Assembly: GCF_036226745.1 (NCBI RefSeq)
Contig: NZ_CP109013.1
Location: 434,001-498,000 of the forward strand
Direction: 5' to 3'
Source: Streptomyces sp. NBC_00683
GTDB taxonomy: Bacteria > Actinomycetota > Actinomycetes > Streptomycetales > Streptomycetaceae
DNA: 64,000 bases
The translations under genes were made by a program, and so were the position numbers. Shown piece by piece: positions 31,459-39,742 of the stretch (positions are counted from its first letter, which is position 1; every line of letters begins with the position of its first letter). The notes under the pieces were generated by a model, which saw only the letters and a program-made list of their open reading frames with translations, made no database searches and had not been told where the DNA came from.

Positions 31459-33600
31459 ATGACCGACGATCCACGGCGAACAGGCTCCAAGGCTCCACCT
31501 CCCCTCCGGTCCGACGGGTCCGGTAGCAGCGAAACGGGGACGGCGGAGCGCCTCGCCATGAACCGGACCGGCAGTTTCGAGTGGGACCTGGACGCCGGGA
31601 CCCTGGACATCGACGAAGCCGGGCTGATGGTCTTCGGCTTGGACCCGAACACCTTCGACTCACGGCCCGGGGCCGTGGTGGAGCAGCTGGATCCGTCGGA
31701 ACGAGCGCGTCTGGACGTCACCATCGACGAGGCGCTCTCCAGCGGCAGCAGTTCCTACAGCGTGCACTTCCAGGTGCCCCTGGCGGACGGCACCCGTCAG
31801 TGGACTCACGTCCAGGCCAGGATCCTGCGTTCCGAGGACGGCCGCGCACACCGTGTCATCGGGGTGGTACGGGACGCGACGGCGGAAGTCACCCATTCGG
31901 CCTTCGTGCAGGATCTGGAAAAGCGCCGCCAACGCCAGACCAACATCGTTGAACGCACAACGAGTGCGATGTCACGTGCGGTGACCGTCGACGACGTCAC
32001 GGCAGCACTCACGGGCCCGGGCGGCCTGGCCGGGCTCGGCTCGGACGGACTGGCACTCGGACTGGTGGAGAACTCCGCGCTCAACATCATCGCGTTGAGC
32101 GGCGACTCCGTGGAGGTGCTCGGCGGACTGGGCTCCGGGGAGCTCGACGCGAACCTCCCCCTGGGCGACACCATCCTCAGCGGAAAGCCCCGGTTCATCA
32201 CCTCACTCGACTCCCTGATCCGGCGCTATCCGGTGCTCGAGCCGCACATGGGCCGGCTGAAGTTCCGCGCGGCCGCCTACCTTCCGCTGGTCGCTCAGGC
32301 GCGCCCCCTCGGCGGGCTCGCCCTCTTCTACCGGGAACGCACGGTGTTCAGCGCGGACGAGCGCATTCTCTGTCTGGGGCTGGCCGCCATCGTGGCCCAG
32401 TCGCTCCAGCGGGCCATGCTGTTCGACGAGGAGCGCGAGTTCGCCACGGGGCTCCAGTCGGCCATGCTTCCGCGGCGGATCCACGACATCGAGGGCGGGG
32501 AGATCGCGGTCCGGTACCACGCGGCGTGGAGCGGCCGCCAGGTCGGCGGCGACTGGTACGACGTGATCGCGCTGCCCAACCACCGCTTCGGCGTCGTGGT
32601 GGGCGACGTACAGGGCCACGACACGCACGCTGCCGCGATCATGGGCCAGCTGCGTATCGCCCTGCGCGCGTACGCGGCCGAGGGGCACCCGCCGGCGACC
32701 GTACTGGCTCGCGCCTCCCGCTTCCTGGCCGAACTGGACACCGACCGCTTCGCAACGTGCGCGTATGCACAGGTGGACCTCGCGACCGGCACCGTGCGCG
32801 TGGTGCGGGCCGGGCACTTCGGCCCGCTCATCCGGCACACCGACGGCAGGGTCGCCAGCCCCCAGGTACGCGGTGGTCTGCCGCTGGGGATCTCCACGAC
32901 GTTCAAGGACGAGGAGTTCCCGGAGACCCGGCTCGACCTGGTACCGGGCGAGACGCTCGTCCTGTACACCGACGGACTCGTGGAGGAGCCCGGCGCCGAT
33001 ATCGACTCGGGCGTGGCCACGCTCGTTCACGAGATCAGCAATGGGCCTGCGGGCGCCGAGGCGCTGGCGGATCATCTGTCGGACCGGCTCTGGGAGCGGT
33101 GGGGTTCGGGGGACGACGTGGCACTGCTGGTGCTGCGACGCAGCCCGGACCTGGGGTCGCCACGCGCTCCGCGGCTGCACCAGTACATCCATCAGGCGGA
33201 CCCGGAGGGGCTCTCGGACGCGCGCGCCATCGTCCGCCAGGCGCTGACGGACTGGGACATGGCCTCACTGGCCGACGACGCGGAGCTGGTCACCGGGGAG
33301 TTGCTGGTGAATGTGCTGCTGCACACGGAGGGCGGGGCCGTTCTCACGCTGGAGGTCCTGCCGGAGCCTGTCCGGCGCATCAGGCTGTCGGTCCAGGACC
33401 GTTCGAGTGTCTGGCCGCGACGTCGCACTCCGGGAGAGACCTCGACCTCTGGACGCGGTCTGCTGCTCCTTGACGCGGTCGCCACACGCTGGGGCATCGA
33501 ACCCCGGGGAGAGGGCAAGGCCGTCTGGTGCGAGATGGGCCCGGCCTCCCCGGATCCCGCCACCGCTGCGACGGCCGTCTCGGCCGCACCCGGCCCCTGA
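31459..33600 (+). CDS. PAS-GAF-PP2C-ATPase multidomain sensor phosphatase
   Basis: A 713-residue soluble protein. A PAS-like fold covers about 30-150 ('GSFEWDLDAGTLDIDEAGLM', 'WTHVQARILRSEDGRAHRVI'). A GAF domain covers about 165-315. A SpoIIE/PP2C domain covers about 330-550 ('GGDWYDVIALPNHRFG', 'VGDVQGHDTHAAAIMGQL', 'LYTDGLVEE', 'GSGDDVALLVL'). An RsbW-like HATPase occupies the last 130 ('AELVTGELLVNVLLH', 'GRGLLLLDAVATRWG'). It combines an environmental sensor, an STAS phosphatase and an anti-sigma-type kinase in one chain, a common Streptomyces layout. Confidence 0.9.
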   Translation: MTDDPRRTGSKAPPPLRSDGSGSSETGTAERLAMNRTGSFEWDLDAGTLDIDEAGLMVFGLDPNTFDSRPGAVVEQLDPSERARLDVTIDEALSSGSSSYSVHFQVPLADGTRQWTHVQARILRSEDGRAHRVIGVVRDATAEVTHSAFVQDLEKRRQRQTNIVERTTSAMSRAVTVDDVTAALTGPGGLAGLGSDGLALGLVENSALNIIALSGDSVEVLGGLGSGELDANLPLGDTILSGKPRFITSLDSLIRRYPVLEPHMGRLKFRAAAYLPLVAQARPLGGLALFYRERTVFSADERILCLGLAAIVAQSLQRAMLFDEEREFATGLQSAMLPRRIHDIEGGEIAVRYHAAWSGRQVGGDWYDVIALPNHRFGVVVGDVQGHDTHAAAIMGQLRIALRAYAAEGHPPATVLARASRFLAELDTDRFATCAYAQVDLATGTVRVVRAGHFGPLIRHTDGRVASPQVRGGLPLGISTTFKDEEFPETRLDLVPGETLVLYTDGLVEEPGADIDSGVATLVHEISNGPAGAEALADHLSDRLWERWGSGDDVALLVLRRSPDLGSPRAPRLHQYIHQADPEGLSDARAIVRQALTDWDMASLADDAELVTGELLVNVLLHTEGGAVLTLEVLPEPVRRIRLSVQDRSSVWPRRRTPGETSTSGRGLLLLDAVATRWGIEPRGEGKAVWCEMGPASPDPATAATAVSAAPGP

Positions 33601-33645
33601 CCCGAACGGGACGCCCCGGATCCGGCGCAGCCACGAGGAACGCGC

Positions 33646-33687
33646 TGAGGGGCGTACCGCATCGCTTCCGATGCGGTACGCCCCTCA
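33646..33687. terminator. Bidirectional terminator, 19-bp stem
   Basis: TGAGGGGCGTACCGCATCG (33646-33664) and its complement (33669-33687) enclose CTTC. It sits between convergent genes ending at 33600 and 33734. Confidence 0.88.
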
Positions 33688-33733
33688 CCCTGCCTCCCGG
33701 AACTGGTCCGTCGGGCCGGACTGCCGGGATACG

Positions 33734-34372
33734 TCAGTGCTGCGCGGAACGGCGCTTACGGACGGACCACAGGATGCCGCCACCGGCGAGCAGAACCGCG
33801 ATCGCGGCTCCGCCGATGACGGGCGTCGCGGACGACGAACCGGTCTCGGCCAGGTCGGGCGCGCTGGGGCTCGGCTCCGCCGGGGCGGGCGCGGTCTCCG
33901 TAGCGGTCTCGCTCGGCGTGGCGCTCGGCTCGGGGGTCTGCGTGGCCGGAGGCTCAGTGCTCGGCGTCGGCTTCGCCTCGGTCGGCGTCGGCGACGGAGT
34001 GCTGTCCTCGCACACCGGGGCCTGCTTCGTCTCGTCGCGCGAGAACTTCTCGCCGTCTCCGGCCTTGACGACGAGCCGGACCGTCAGCTCCTTGTCGTGC
34101 GACGGCAGCTGGAGCGGCGTCTTCGTGTGGAACTCCCGACCGAACGTCGTCGCGGGGAGCAGTTCCTTGCCGCCCACCACGGAGACGGTCACGACGTTGG
34201 CCACGTCGCTCGAGTATGCGGTCAGGTCGACGCTCACGTCGGAGCAGGTCACGACCCAGGTGGGGGTGTGAGCTGCGGCCGGCGCGGCGGAGATGACTCC
34301 GCCGGCCAGGCCGACAACCGCAGCGGCCGCGAATGCTCCCGCGCCACGCCACGATCTCCTGGGTATGGTCAT
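33734..34372 (-). CDS. LAxTG-anchored surface protein
   Basis: A 212-residue protein; ATG 34372 has GGAGGA eight bases upstream (an ATG at 34387 is possible). A Sec signal peptide ends at 'APAAAHTP'. The folded domain (about 35-120) has cysteines in 'VTCSDVSVD' and 'APVCEDS'. A Thr/Pro/Ser linker follows (to about 165). The end has the sortase motif LAETG, a hydrophobic helix and the basic tail 'RKRRSAQH'. It would be attached to peptidoglycan by a class E sortase. The function of the head domain is unknown. Confidence 0.85.
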   Translation of the reverse strand: MTIPRRSWRGAGAFAAAAVVGLAGGVISAAPAAAHTPTWVVTCSDVSVDLTAYSSDVANVVTVSVVGGKELLPATTFGREFHTKTPLQLPSHDKELTVRLVVKAGDGEKFSRDETKQAPVCEDSTPSPTPTEAKPTPSTEPPATQTPEPSATPSETATETAPAPAEPSPSAPDLAETGSSSATPVIGGAAIAVLLAGGGILWSVRKRRSAQH

Positions 34373-34623
34373 GGATTCTTCCTCCATACGAGTTTCCCCG
34401 CCGGACTGGCGGTGGGGCGCACAGTACTGCCCTCTCCACCAGGGTGTGCACCCACCCCACGAAGCATCGGACACACCAACTGTTGTCACATCACCGCGAC
34501 TTATGACATGGCGGACACGCCGGGGCCGGGGCGGGTGCGGCCCGGGATGGCTCGATGAGAGGGTGACCAGTACATATATCTGTTGCCGCACGATGCGCCC
34601 CGCCTTGGAGCCCGACCCGTTCT

Positions 34624-35307
34624 ATGCGATTGCTGTTGATCCGTCACGGTCAGACGCCGTCCAACCTCGGCCACTTCCTGGACACCGCACGGCCCGGACC
34701 CGGGCTCACCTCCCTGGGCCTGCGTCAGGCAGCCGAACTTCCGGCCGCCCTGGCCGGTGAGGACATTCGCGCCCTCTACGCATCGACGCTGACGCGCACG
34801 CAGCTGACGGCGGCGCCCCTGGCTGCCGAACGAGGTCTGGATGTCCGCATCCGCGACGGCATCCGCGAACTGTCCGCCGGGGAGTTGGAGATGCGCGCCG
34901 ACAGGGCGGCGGTGACGGAGTATCTGACGACGGCATTCGCCTGGTCCGCCGGCGACACGGCGAGGCGTATGGCAGGGGGCGAGAGCGGCGCCGAGGCCCT
35001 GGCCCGCTTCGACGCGGTGGTCGCTGAGGCCGCGTCGGCCGCCGGACCGGCTCCTGCGGGCACGGCTGCTCTGATCAGTCATGGCGCGGCGATCAGGATG
35101 TGGACGGCGGCCCGTGCCCACAACGTCTCGGTGGAGTTCGCCGCCGCCCATGCCCTCGACAACACGGGAGTCGTGGTGGTCGAGGGCACGCCCGAAGATG
35201 GCTGGAAGGCACTGTCCTGGGCCGGCACCGTGGTCACTCCGGGGACCAGGAGCGGTGTGGAGGACGCCGGACCCGCGGGTCGCACGATCTCCGGTGTCGG
35301 CGACTGA
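34624..35307 (+). CDS. Histidine phosphatase (phosphoglycerate mutase-like)
   Basis: 227 residues. The catalytic 'LLIRHGQTPSN' is at the N-terminus, 'YASTLTRTQLTA' carries the second Arg, a Glu in 'IRELSAGELEM' serves as general acid, and 'LISHGAAIRMW' provides the second His. This is an acid-phosphatase-like branch with unknown substrate. It lies 17 bp from the convergent GNAT gene. Confidence 0.88.
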   Translation: MRLLLIRHGQTPSNLGHFLDTARPGPGLTSLGLRQAAELPAALAGEDIRALYASTLTRTQLTAAPLAAERGLDVRIRDGIRELSAGELEMRADRAAVTEYLTTAFAWSAGDTARRMAGGESGAEALARFDAVVAEAASAAGPAPAGTAALISHGAAIRMWTAARAHNVSVEFAAAHALDNTGVVVVEGTPEDGWKALSWAGTVVTPGTRSGVEDAGPAGRTISGVGD

Positions 35308-35324
35308 GCGGGTCGGCGGGCGCT

Positions 35325-35813
35325 TCAGAGGGCCTTGTGCATGATGTGCAGTCCGACGTAGCCCTCGGCCGGATGGTTGAAGCCTTCCGGAAGCGTCCCC
35401 AGTACCTCGAATCCGAGCGAGCGGTACAGCCGTACGGCGTGGGTGTTGGTCTCCACCACGGCGTTGAACTGCATGGCGCGGAAGCCCGCTTCCCGCGCCC
35501 ACTCCACGGTGTATTCGCACAGGGCCCGGCCCACGCCACGGCCGGAGTGCCGGGAGTCGACCATGTAGCTGGCGCTGGCGATGTGCGATCCGTTGCCCAT
35601 GTGGTTCCGGTTCATCTTGGCCGTGCCCAGGACGGTCCCGGCGTCGTCGACCGCGACGACCGTACGACTCGGGGCGGACAGGAGCCACCAGCCCCTGGCA
35701 TCGTCCTTCTCCAGGTCCGGGGGAAAGGTGAACGTCTCACCTGCGGAGACGATTTCGTGGAAGAACGGCCAGATGGCGGGCCAGTCCTCCGTGGTGGCTT
35801 CTCTGATCAGCAT
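35325..35813 (-). CDS. GNAT-family N-acetyltransferase
   Basis: A 162-residue GNAT. 'MLIREATTEDWPAIWPFF' begins the fold, 'YMVDSRHSGRGVGRALCEYT' is the acetyl-CoA-binding motif A, and 'FNAVVETNTHAVRLYRSLGF' is motif B. The 'NTHAVRLYRSLGFEVLG' segment is like phosphinothricin or amino-acid acetyltransferases. The substrate is unknown. Confidence 0.88.
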   Translation of the reverse strand: MLIREATTEDWPAIWPFFHEIVSAGETFTFPPDLEKDDARGWWLLSAPSRTVVAVDDAGTVLGTAKMNRNHMGNGSHIASASYMVDSRHSGRGVGRALCEYTVEWAREAGFRAMQFNAVVETNTHAVRLYRSLGFEVLGTLPEGFNHPAEGYVGLHIMHKAL

Positions 35814-35853
35814 GGGGCAAAGATGCCTGTGCGAACGGGCCGGTCGCAAGCAC

Positions 35854-36843
35854 TTAATGATCTCGGCTCCGTCGCCTGCCCAGTCCGATCCGGGCAAGCA
35901 GACCCGCCCCGGCCGCGGCTGACGCAACGGTGCGACCCGGCACCCGGTCGACCGCTTCCCTCGCTGGCGCGGGCACAGGTACCGGCGCGCTCCCAGGCTC
36001 GCCACCCGGCCGGGGAGCAGAGCGGCGCTCGCGCGCCCGGTCCAGCTCCATGGCCAGGTTGACCCGCCGCCACAGGATCTCGTCCGGATCGTCGGCCAGC
36101 ATCAGCTGCCCCATGGTCTCCCTGCCGGACACGGATCCCGGCCGTCCGAAGACAGGTTCCGGCCGGATACGCGCAAGGTAGGCGCGTTCGTACGGGTCGT
36201 CCACCACTTCCGCGAGTTGCACGGCGTCCAGAGCGGACGCCTGCACCGCGGCACGCGCCCATGGATCCTCCGTCCGGCTCAGCAACCGGTCGATCCTGCG
36301 CGAACGCCAGTTGCGCGCACGCCGGTCTACGCCGCCCTCCAGCATGGTCCGCATCCCGACCGGGCTCTTTCCGGCGAGCAGCTCGGGCTCCCTGGCACCG
36401 AATCCCGCGAGTTCGTCCACGAGGTAGAGCCAGACCACCGCACGGTAACGGTTCAGATAGAACGCCACCGGCGAGACGCACCCGATCCGGGCCAGCCCGG
36501 TGAAGCGGACGCTGCTGATGCCGAGCAGGGCGGCGCCCTCCGCCGTCCCCGCCGTGCGCACCCTGTCCCGGAGGGATTCGGGGAAGCCGGCCATGGCCTG
36601 CAGCCTGTCGACTTCTTCCCTACGGACCCGCGGCCTTCCGCCGCCCGCCGGCGCGTCCGCGCTGATCAGCCCCAGATGGACGGCAAGATCGAACTCGCCG
36701 CGCTTCAACTCCAGCGCCTGCGCGGCGCGCCCTGCGGCCAGTGTGCTTCCCGCGCCTCCACCCGCTCCGGCGCCCCCGCCCGCTGCCGCGTCCGTGCGCT
36801 CCGCTCCCGCGCGGCCGGTGCGCGCCGCTTCCTTGACAGCCAT
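35854..36843 (-). CDS. Actinobacterial hypothetical with helix-turn-helix-like segment (DUF6397-like)
   Basis: A 329-residue protein. After a Gly/Ala-rich N-terminus (1-35) comes 'ALELKRGEFDLAVHLGLISA' and 'RVRREEVDRLQAM', which look like a helix-turn-helix or excisionase-type DNA-binding region. The middle ('LARIGCVSPVAFYLNRYRAV') repeats the pattern. The C-terminal half is helical with a Pro/Ala tail. I recall this as the Streptomyces DUF6397 family, but could not confirm it. Direct repeats and a DnaA-box-like sequence lie in its promoter region. Confidence 0.65.
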   Translation of the reverse strand: MAVKEAARTGRAGAERTDAAAGGGAGAGGGAGSTLAAGRAAQALELKRGEFDLAVHLGLISADAPAGGGRPRVRREEVDRLQAMAGFPESLRDRVRTAGTAEGAALLGISSVRFTGLARIGCVSPVAFYLNRYRAVVWLYLVDELAGFGAREPELLAGKSPVGMRTMLEGGVDRRARNWRSRRIDRLLSRTEDPWARAAVQASALDAVQLAEVVDDPYERAYLARIRPEPVFGRPGSVSGRETMGQLMLADDPDEILWRRVNLAMELDRARERRSAPRPGGEPGSAPVPVPAPAREAVDRVPGRTVASAAAGAGLLARIGLGRRRSRDH

Positions 36844-36864
36844 GACTGGCCTCCCCCGTGTGGT

Positions 36865-36936
36865 CGAATACTCTCTGTGACCACGGTAACCAGGGGAGGC
36901 AGATCCCGCTGCCCCTGTGGATAACTCCGAATACTC
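36865..36936 (-). promoter_or_regulatory. Direct repeats CGAATACTC upstream of the DUF6397-like gene
   Basis: CGAATACTC occurs at 36865-36873 and again at 36928-36936, exactly 63 bp (six helical turns) apart, in the 108-bp gap. TGTGGATAA (36916-36924), a DnaA-box-like 9-mer, is next to the second copy. They may be binding sites for a self-regulating DNA-binding protein. Confidence 0.4.
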
Positions 36937-36951
36937 AGCGAAAAGCGCAGC

Positions 36952-37362
36952 TCAGAGGCTGTCGGCGCGCTCTGCACCTTGCCGTGCTGTAACGCCGAGG
37001 TGCTCGCCCACGCGATTGACCAGCAAGGTCATCTCATAGGCGACCTGGCCGACGTCGGCCTCCGCGGAACTGAGCACGCACAGACAGCTGCCGTCGCCCG
37101 CCGCCGTCACAAAGAGCATTGCCTCGTCGAACTCCACCATGGTCTGGCGCGCTCTTCCGGCCCGGAAGTGACGCCCCGATCCCCTGGCCAGGCTGTGCAG
37201 TCCGGACGAGACCGCCGCCAGGTGCTCGGCGTCCTCGCGTGCCAGTTCCGCGCTGGCTCCGGTGACCAGCCCGTCGTTCGACAGCACCAGAGCGTGCTGT
37301 ATGTGCTCCACCCGGCTGGTGAGATCGTCAAGGAGCCAGTCAAGTCCCCGGTCCATCGGCAT
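36952..37362 (-). CDS. Roadblock/LC7 protein, second CvnB-type paralogue
   Basis: A 136-residue protein; ATG 37362 has GGAG eight bases upstream. 'LDWLLDDLTSRVEHIQHALV', 'LSNDGLVTGASAELAREDAE', 'VSSGLHSLARGSGRHFRAGR' and 'VAYEMTLLVNRVGEHLGVTA' line up along the whole length with CvnB at 39308-39742. Roadblock proteins dimerise and help control small Ras-like GTPases. This copy is outside the A-B-C-D set and is followed only by the DUF6397-like gene. Confidence 0.9.
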   Translation of the reverse strand: MPMDRGLDWLLDDLTSRVEHIQHALVLSNDGLVTGASAELAREDAEHLAAVSSGLHSLARGSGRHFRAGRARQTMVEFDEAMLFVTAAGDGSCLCVLSSAEADVGQVAYEMTLLVNRVGEHLGVTARQGAERADSL

Positions 37363-37498
37363 GTGCTCATCCTCCCCGTTCGTCCGTTCCCCGCGTCGAT
37401 GGGCAAGCCTCGCGCACGGGTCCCTCGCGGGCAAGCGCCTCCCCCTCTCCGGGGCGTCGCTTCGCGCCATGCTCCGGATCTCGTCCGAAGATGGGCTC

Positions 37499-37927
37499 AT
37501 GGCACACCACATGACCCAGGACGAATGGCGGGCGTTCCTCTCGGAGGGGACCCGCACCGCCAAGGTTTCGACCGTACGAGCGGACGGAAGCCCGCACATC
37601 GCGCCCGTCTGGTTCCTGCTCGACGGTGACGATCTGGTCTTCAACACCGGAAAGGAGAGCGTCAAGGGCCGCAATCTCGCGCGGGACGGAAGGGTGTCGA
37701 TCTGCGTGGACGACGACCGGCCCCCGTTCGCGTTCGCCGTGCTCCAGGGGCGTGCGGACCTGAGCGAGGACCTCGGCGAACTGCGCCGCTGGGCGACCCG
37801 TATCGCAGGCCGGTACATGGGCGCGGAGGCGGCCGAGGAGTTCGGGGCACGCAACGGTGTGGCCGGCGAACTCGTCGTACGCGTGCACATCGACAAGGTG
37901 CTGGCCATGGCCGAGGTGGCCTCCTAG
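37499..37927 (+). CDS. PPOX-class F420-dependent oxidoreductase-like protein
   Basis: A 142-residue split beta-barrel protein: 'AKVSTVRADGSPHIAPVWFL', 'LVFNTGKESVKGRNLARDGR' and 'VSICVDDDRPPFAFAVLQGR' are typical of F420-binding PPOX proteins. It may reduce biliverdin, toxins or quinones with F420H2; the substrate is unknown. The ribosome site is weak. It lies between the orphan roadblock gene and cvnD but on the opposite strand. Confidence 0.85.
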   Translation: MAHHMTQDEWRAFLSEGTRTAKVSTVRADGSPHIAPVWFLLDGDDLVFNTGKESVKGRNLARDGRVSICVDDDRPPFAFAVLQGRADLSEDLGELRRWATRIAGRYMGAEAAEEFGARNGVAGELVVRVHIDKVLAMAEVAS

Positions 37928-37965
37928 ACCGTGCCGGCAGGCCGGCACGGTTCGCTCCGTCCGGC

Positions 37966-38598
37966 TCAGTGCGCGCCGGCCTGCCCCACGGAGTCGAGCA
38001 GCCGGGCGGTGTGCATCCGCCCGGCGTACTCGACCATGCGGATCAGGACCTCTTTTCCGGAGGCCCGGTCGCGCGCGTCGCACAGCACGACCGGCGTACC
38101 CCGGTCGAGGTCGAGTGCGCGGGAGACGTCCTCCTCCCCGTAAGTGCGTGCACCCGAGAAGCAGTTGACGGCGACGACGAACGGAATGCGGCGGTGTTCG
38201 AAGTAGTCGACTGCCGGGAAGCAGTCCTCGAGCCGTCGGGTGTCGGCCAGCACAACCGCTCCCAGCGCCCCCGTGGACAACTCGTCCCACAGGAACCAGA
38301 AACGGTCCTGCCCCGGGGTGCCGAACAGATAGAGCGACAGGCCGGACCTGATGGTGATGCGGCCGAAGTCCATGGCCACGGTCGTGGTGGTCTTCTGGTC
38401 CACTCCGCCGGTGTCGTCCACGGACTGCCCTGCCTCACTGAGGAGTTCCTCGGTGCGCAGCGGCCGGATCTCACTGACGGCTCCGACCAGGGTCGTCTTG
38501 CCGACCCCGAAACCGCCGGCGACCAATATCTTCAGAGCGAGGGCCGTGGTGTCCTCGGTCTGTTCCCCACCCGTGCTGTCCACATGCTCGGAGGACAT
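37966..38598 (-). CDS. cvnD: Conservon GTPase CvnD (MglA-like)
   Basis: A 210-residue Ras-like G protein. 'ILVAGGFGVGKTTLVGAVSE' is the P-loop, 'TTTTVAMDFGRI' the switch I region and 'LYLFGTPGQDRFWFLWDEL' the switch II motif. 'VVAVNCFSG' holds the base-recognition position, with Asn but no Lys-x-Asp as in CvnD proteins. It receives signals from the CvnA-B-C complex at the membrane. It stands 285 bp from cvnC rather than overlapping it, so it may have its own promoter. Confidence 0.92.
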   Translation of the reverse strand: MSSEHVDSTGGEQTEDTTALALKILVAGGFGVGKTTLVGAVSEIRPLRTEELLSEAGQSVDDTGGVDQKTTTTVAMDFGRITIRSGLSLYLFGTPGQDRFWFLWDELSTGALGAVVLADTRRLEDCFPAVDYFEHRRIPFVVAVNCFSGARTYGEEDVSRALDLDRGTPVVLCDARDRASGKEVLIRMVEYAGRMHTARLLDSVGQAGAH

Positions 38599-38756
38599 CC
38601 ATCACTTCTCTCGCGAGTGCCGTCAAGTAGCGGCGACAGCATGGCAAGGAGCGGCTGCCGCCGAAGGGAGTGAACGGTTTTTGAACGATGTGACCGGACA
38701 GGCCCGCTCAATGTTCACGTCCGGTCACTCCGGTCGGAATTCGACTCGGAGTTTGA

Positions 38757-38799
38757 GGCATTCGAGATATTCGCCGTATCCCAGGCATTCGAGGTGTTC
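38757..38799. repeat. 16-bp direct repeat between cvnC and cvnD
   Basis: GGCATTCGAGATATTC (38757-38772) and GGCATTCGAGGTGTTC (38784-38799) start 27 bases apart in the 285-bp gap. Nothing else gene-like is seen there. They may be regulator sites for separate cvnD expression. Confidence 0.5.
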
Positions 38800-38883
38800 C
38801 AGGTGGTCGGGGTGCCCCAGGGGTGCCCAGGTCGGCTCGGCAGACGCGGGAGGGCCGGGCACACGGCCTTCTCGGAGGTCCCG

Positions 38884-39297
38884 TCACAGCGCCCGCAGGC
38901 CGTCGATCACCTCACGCAGGATCCGCTCGTCGGGCAGCTGTGCCGGGGGCACAGGACGACTGACCCGTACGAAGCCGGCTTCGAGCAGATCGCCGAGGAG
39001 CACTCTCACCACGCCGACGGGCAGGTCGGCGTCCGCGGAGAGTTCCGCGACCGACTGGGTCTCGCTGCGGCACAGCGTCAGCAGGGCCCGGTGCTCCGGG
39101 CCGAGCAGTCCCTCGTCGGAACCGTCCGGCGCCGCCTCGTCGACCGCCACGAGCGCGATCAGGTCGAAGCGCACCCCGCTGGGACCCGGATCGGTACGGC
39201 CCCCCGTCACGGCGTAGGGGCGGACCAGCGGGCCTGCTTCGGCGTCGTACCACTGACTGCCCTGCGCCGTTCCGTCGTCGCTCATGCCCGTGCGCAC
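38884..39297 (-). CDS. cvnC: Conservon protein CvnC (DUF742)
   Basis: A 137-residue protein. The start GTG 39297 is chosen because GAGGGGG lies five bases upstream; ATG 39285 is the alternative. 'PLVRPYAVTGGRT' is the DUF742 signature, followed by a winged-helix-like segment ('LCRSETQSVAELSADADLPV', 'VVRVLLGDLLEAGFVRV') and the end 'ERILREVIDGLRAL'. CvnC proteins work with CvnB and CvnD in the conservon complex. It begins 11 bp after cvnB. Confidence 0.92.
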   Translation of the reverse strand: MRTGMSDDGTAQGSQWYDAEAGPLVRPYAVTGGRTDPGPSGVRFDLIALVAVDEAAPDGSDEGLLGPEHRALLTLCRSETQSVAELSADADLPVGVVRVLLGDLLEAGFVRVSRPVPPAQLPDERILREVIDGLRAL

Positions 39298-39307
39298 GTC
39301 CGCCCCC

Positions 39308-39742
39308 TCAGCCGGTCGCCGGTGGTTCTGCGAGCCTCACCGGGGTGGCGAGGTGCTCGCCCACCCGCTTCACCAGGCGCGCCATCTCGTAGGCCACGAG
39401 GCCGATGTCCGCGAAGGCCGTGCTCAGCACGGCGAGACAGGAACCGTCGCCGGCCGCTGCGACGAACAGGAAGCCCTCGTCCATCTCGACCATCGTCTGG
39501 CGCACTCCCCCGGCCCGGAAGTGCCGGCCCGCACCCTTCGCGAGGCTGTGGAAGCCGGACGCCACAGCCGCGAGGTGCTCGGCGTCCTCTCTGCTGAGGG
39601 CACTGGACGCACCGACGGCCAACCCGTCGTTGGACAGCACGACTGCGTGCCGGACCTCGCCGACCCGTGCGACGAGATCGTCCAGCAGCCAGTCGAGTTC
39701 GCCGGAGCCGCGGGAAGCCGCCGCCCTCTCGTTCGCGATCAT
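39308..39742 (-). CDS. cvnB: Conservon protein CvnB (roadblock/LC7)
   Basis: 144 residues: 'LDWLLDDLVARVGEVRHAVV', 'LSNDGLAVGASSALSREDAE', 'FHSLAKGAGRHFRAGGVRQT' and 'VAYEMARLVKRVGEHLATPV' define the roadblock fold. Its ATG overlaps the cvnA stop (ATGA), so the two are translated together. It is thought to act as a GTPase-regulating partner of CvnD. Confidence 0.93.
   Translation of the reverse strand: MIANERAAASRGSGELDWLLDDLVARVGEVRHAVVLSNDGLAVGASSALSREDAEHLAAVASGFHSLAKGAGRHFRAGGVRQTMVEMDEGFLFVAAAGDGSCLAVLSTAFADIGLVAYEMARLVKRVGEHLATPVRLAEPPATG

Noticed and set aside
36916..36924. DnaA box suggesting an origin
   Set aside because: It is a single 9-mer. An oriC has many boxes and lies next to dnaA/dnaN, which are absent here.
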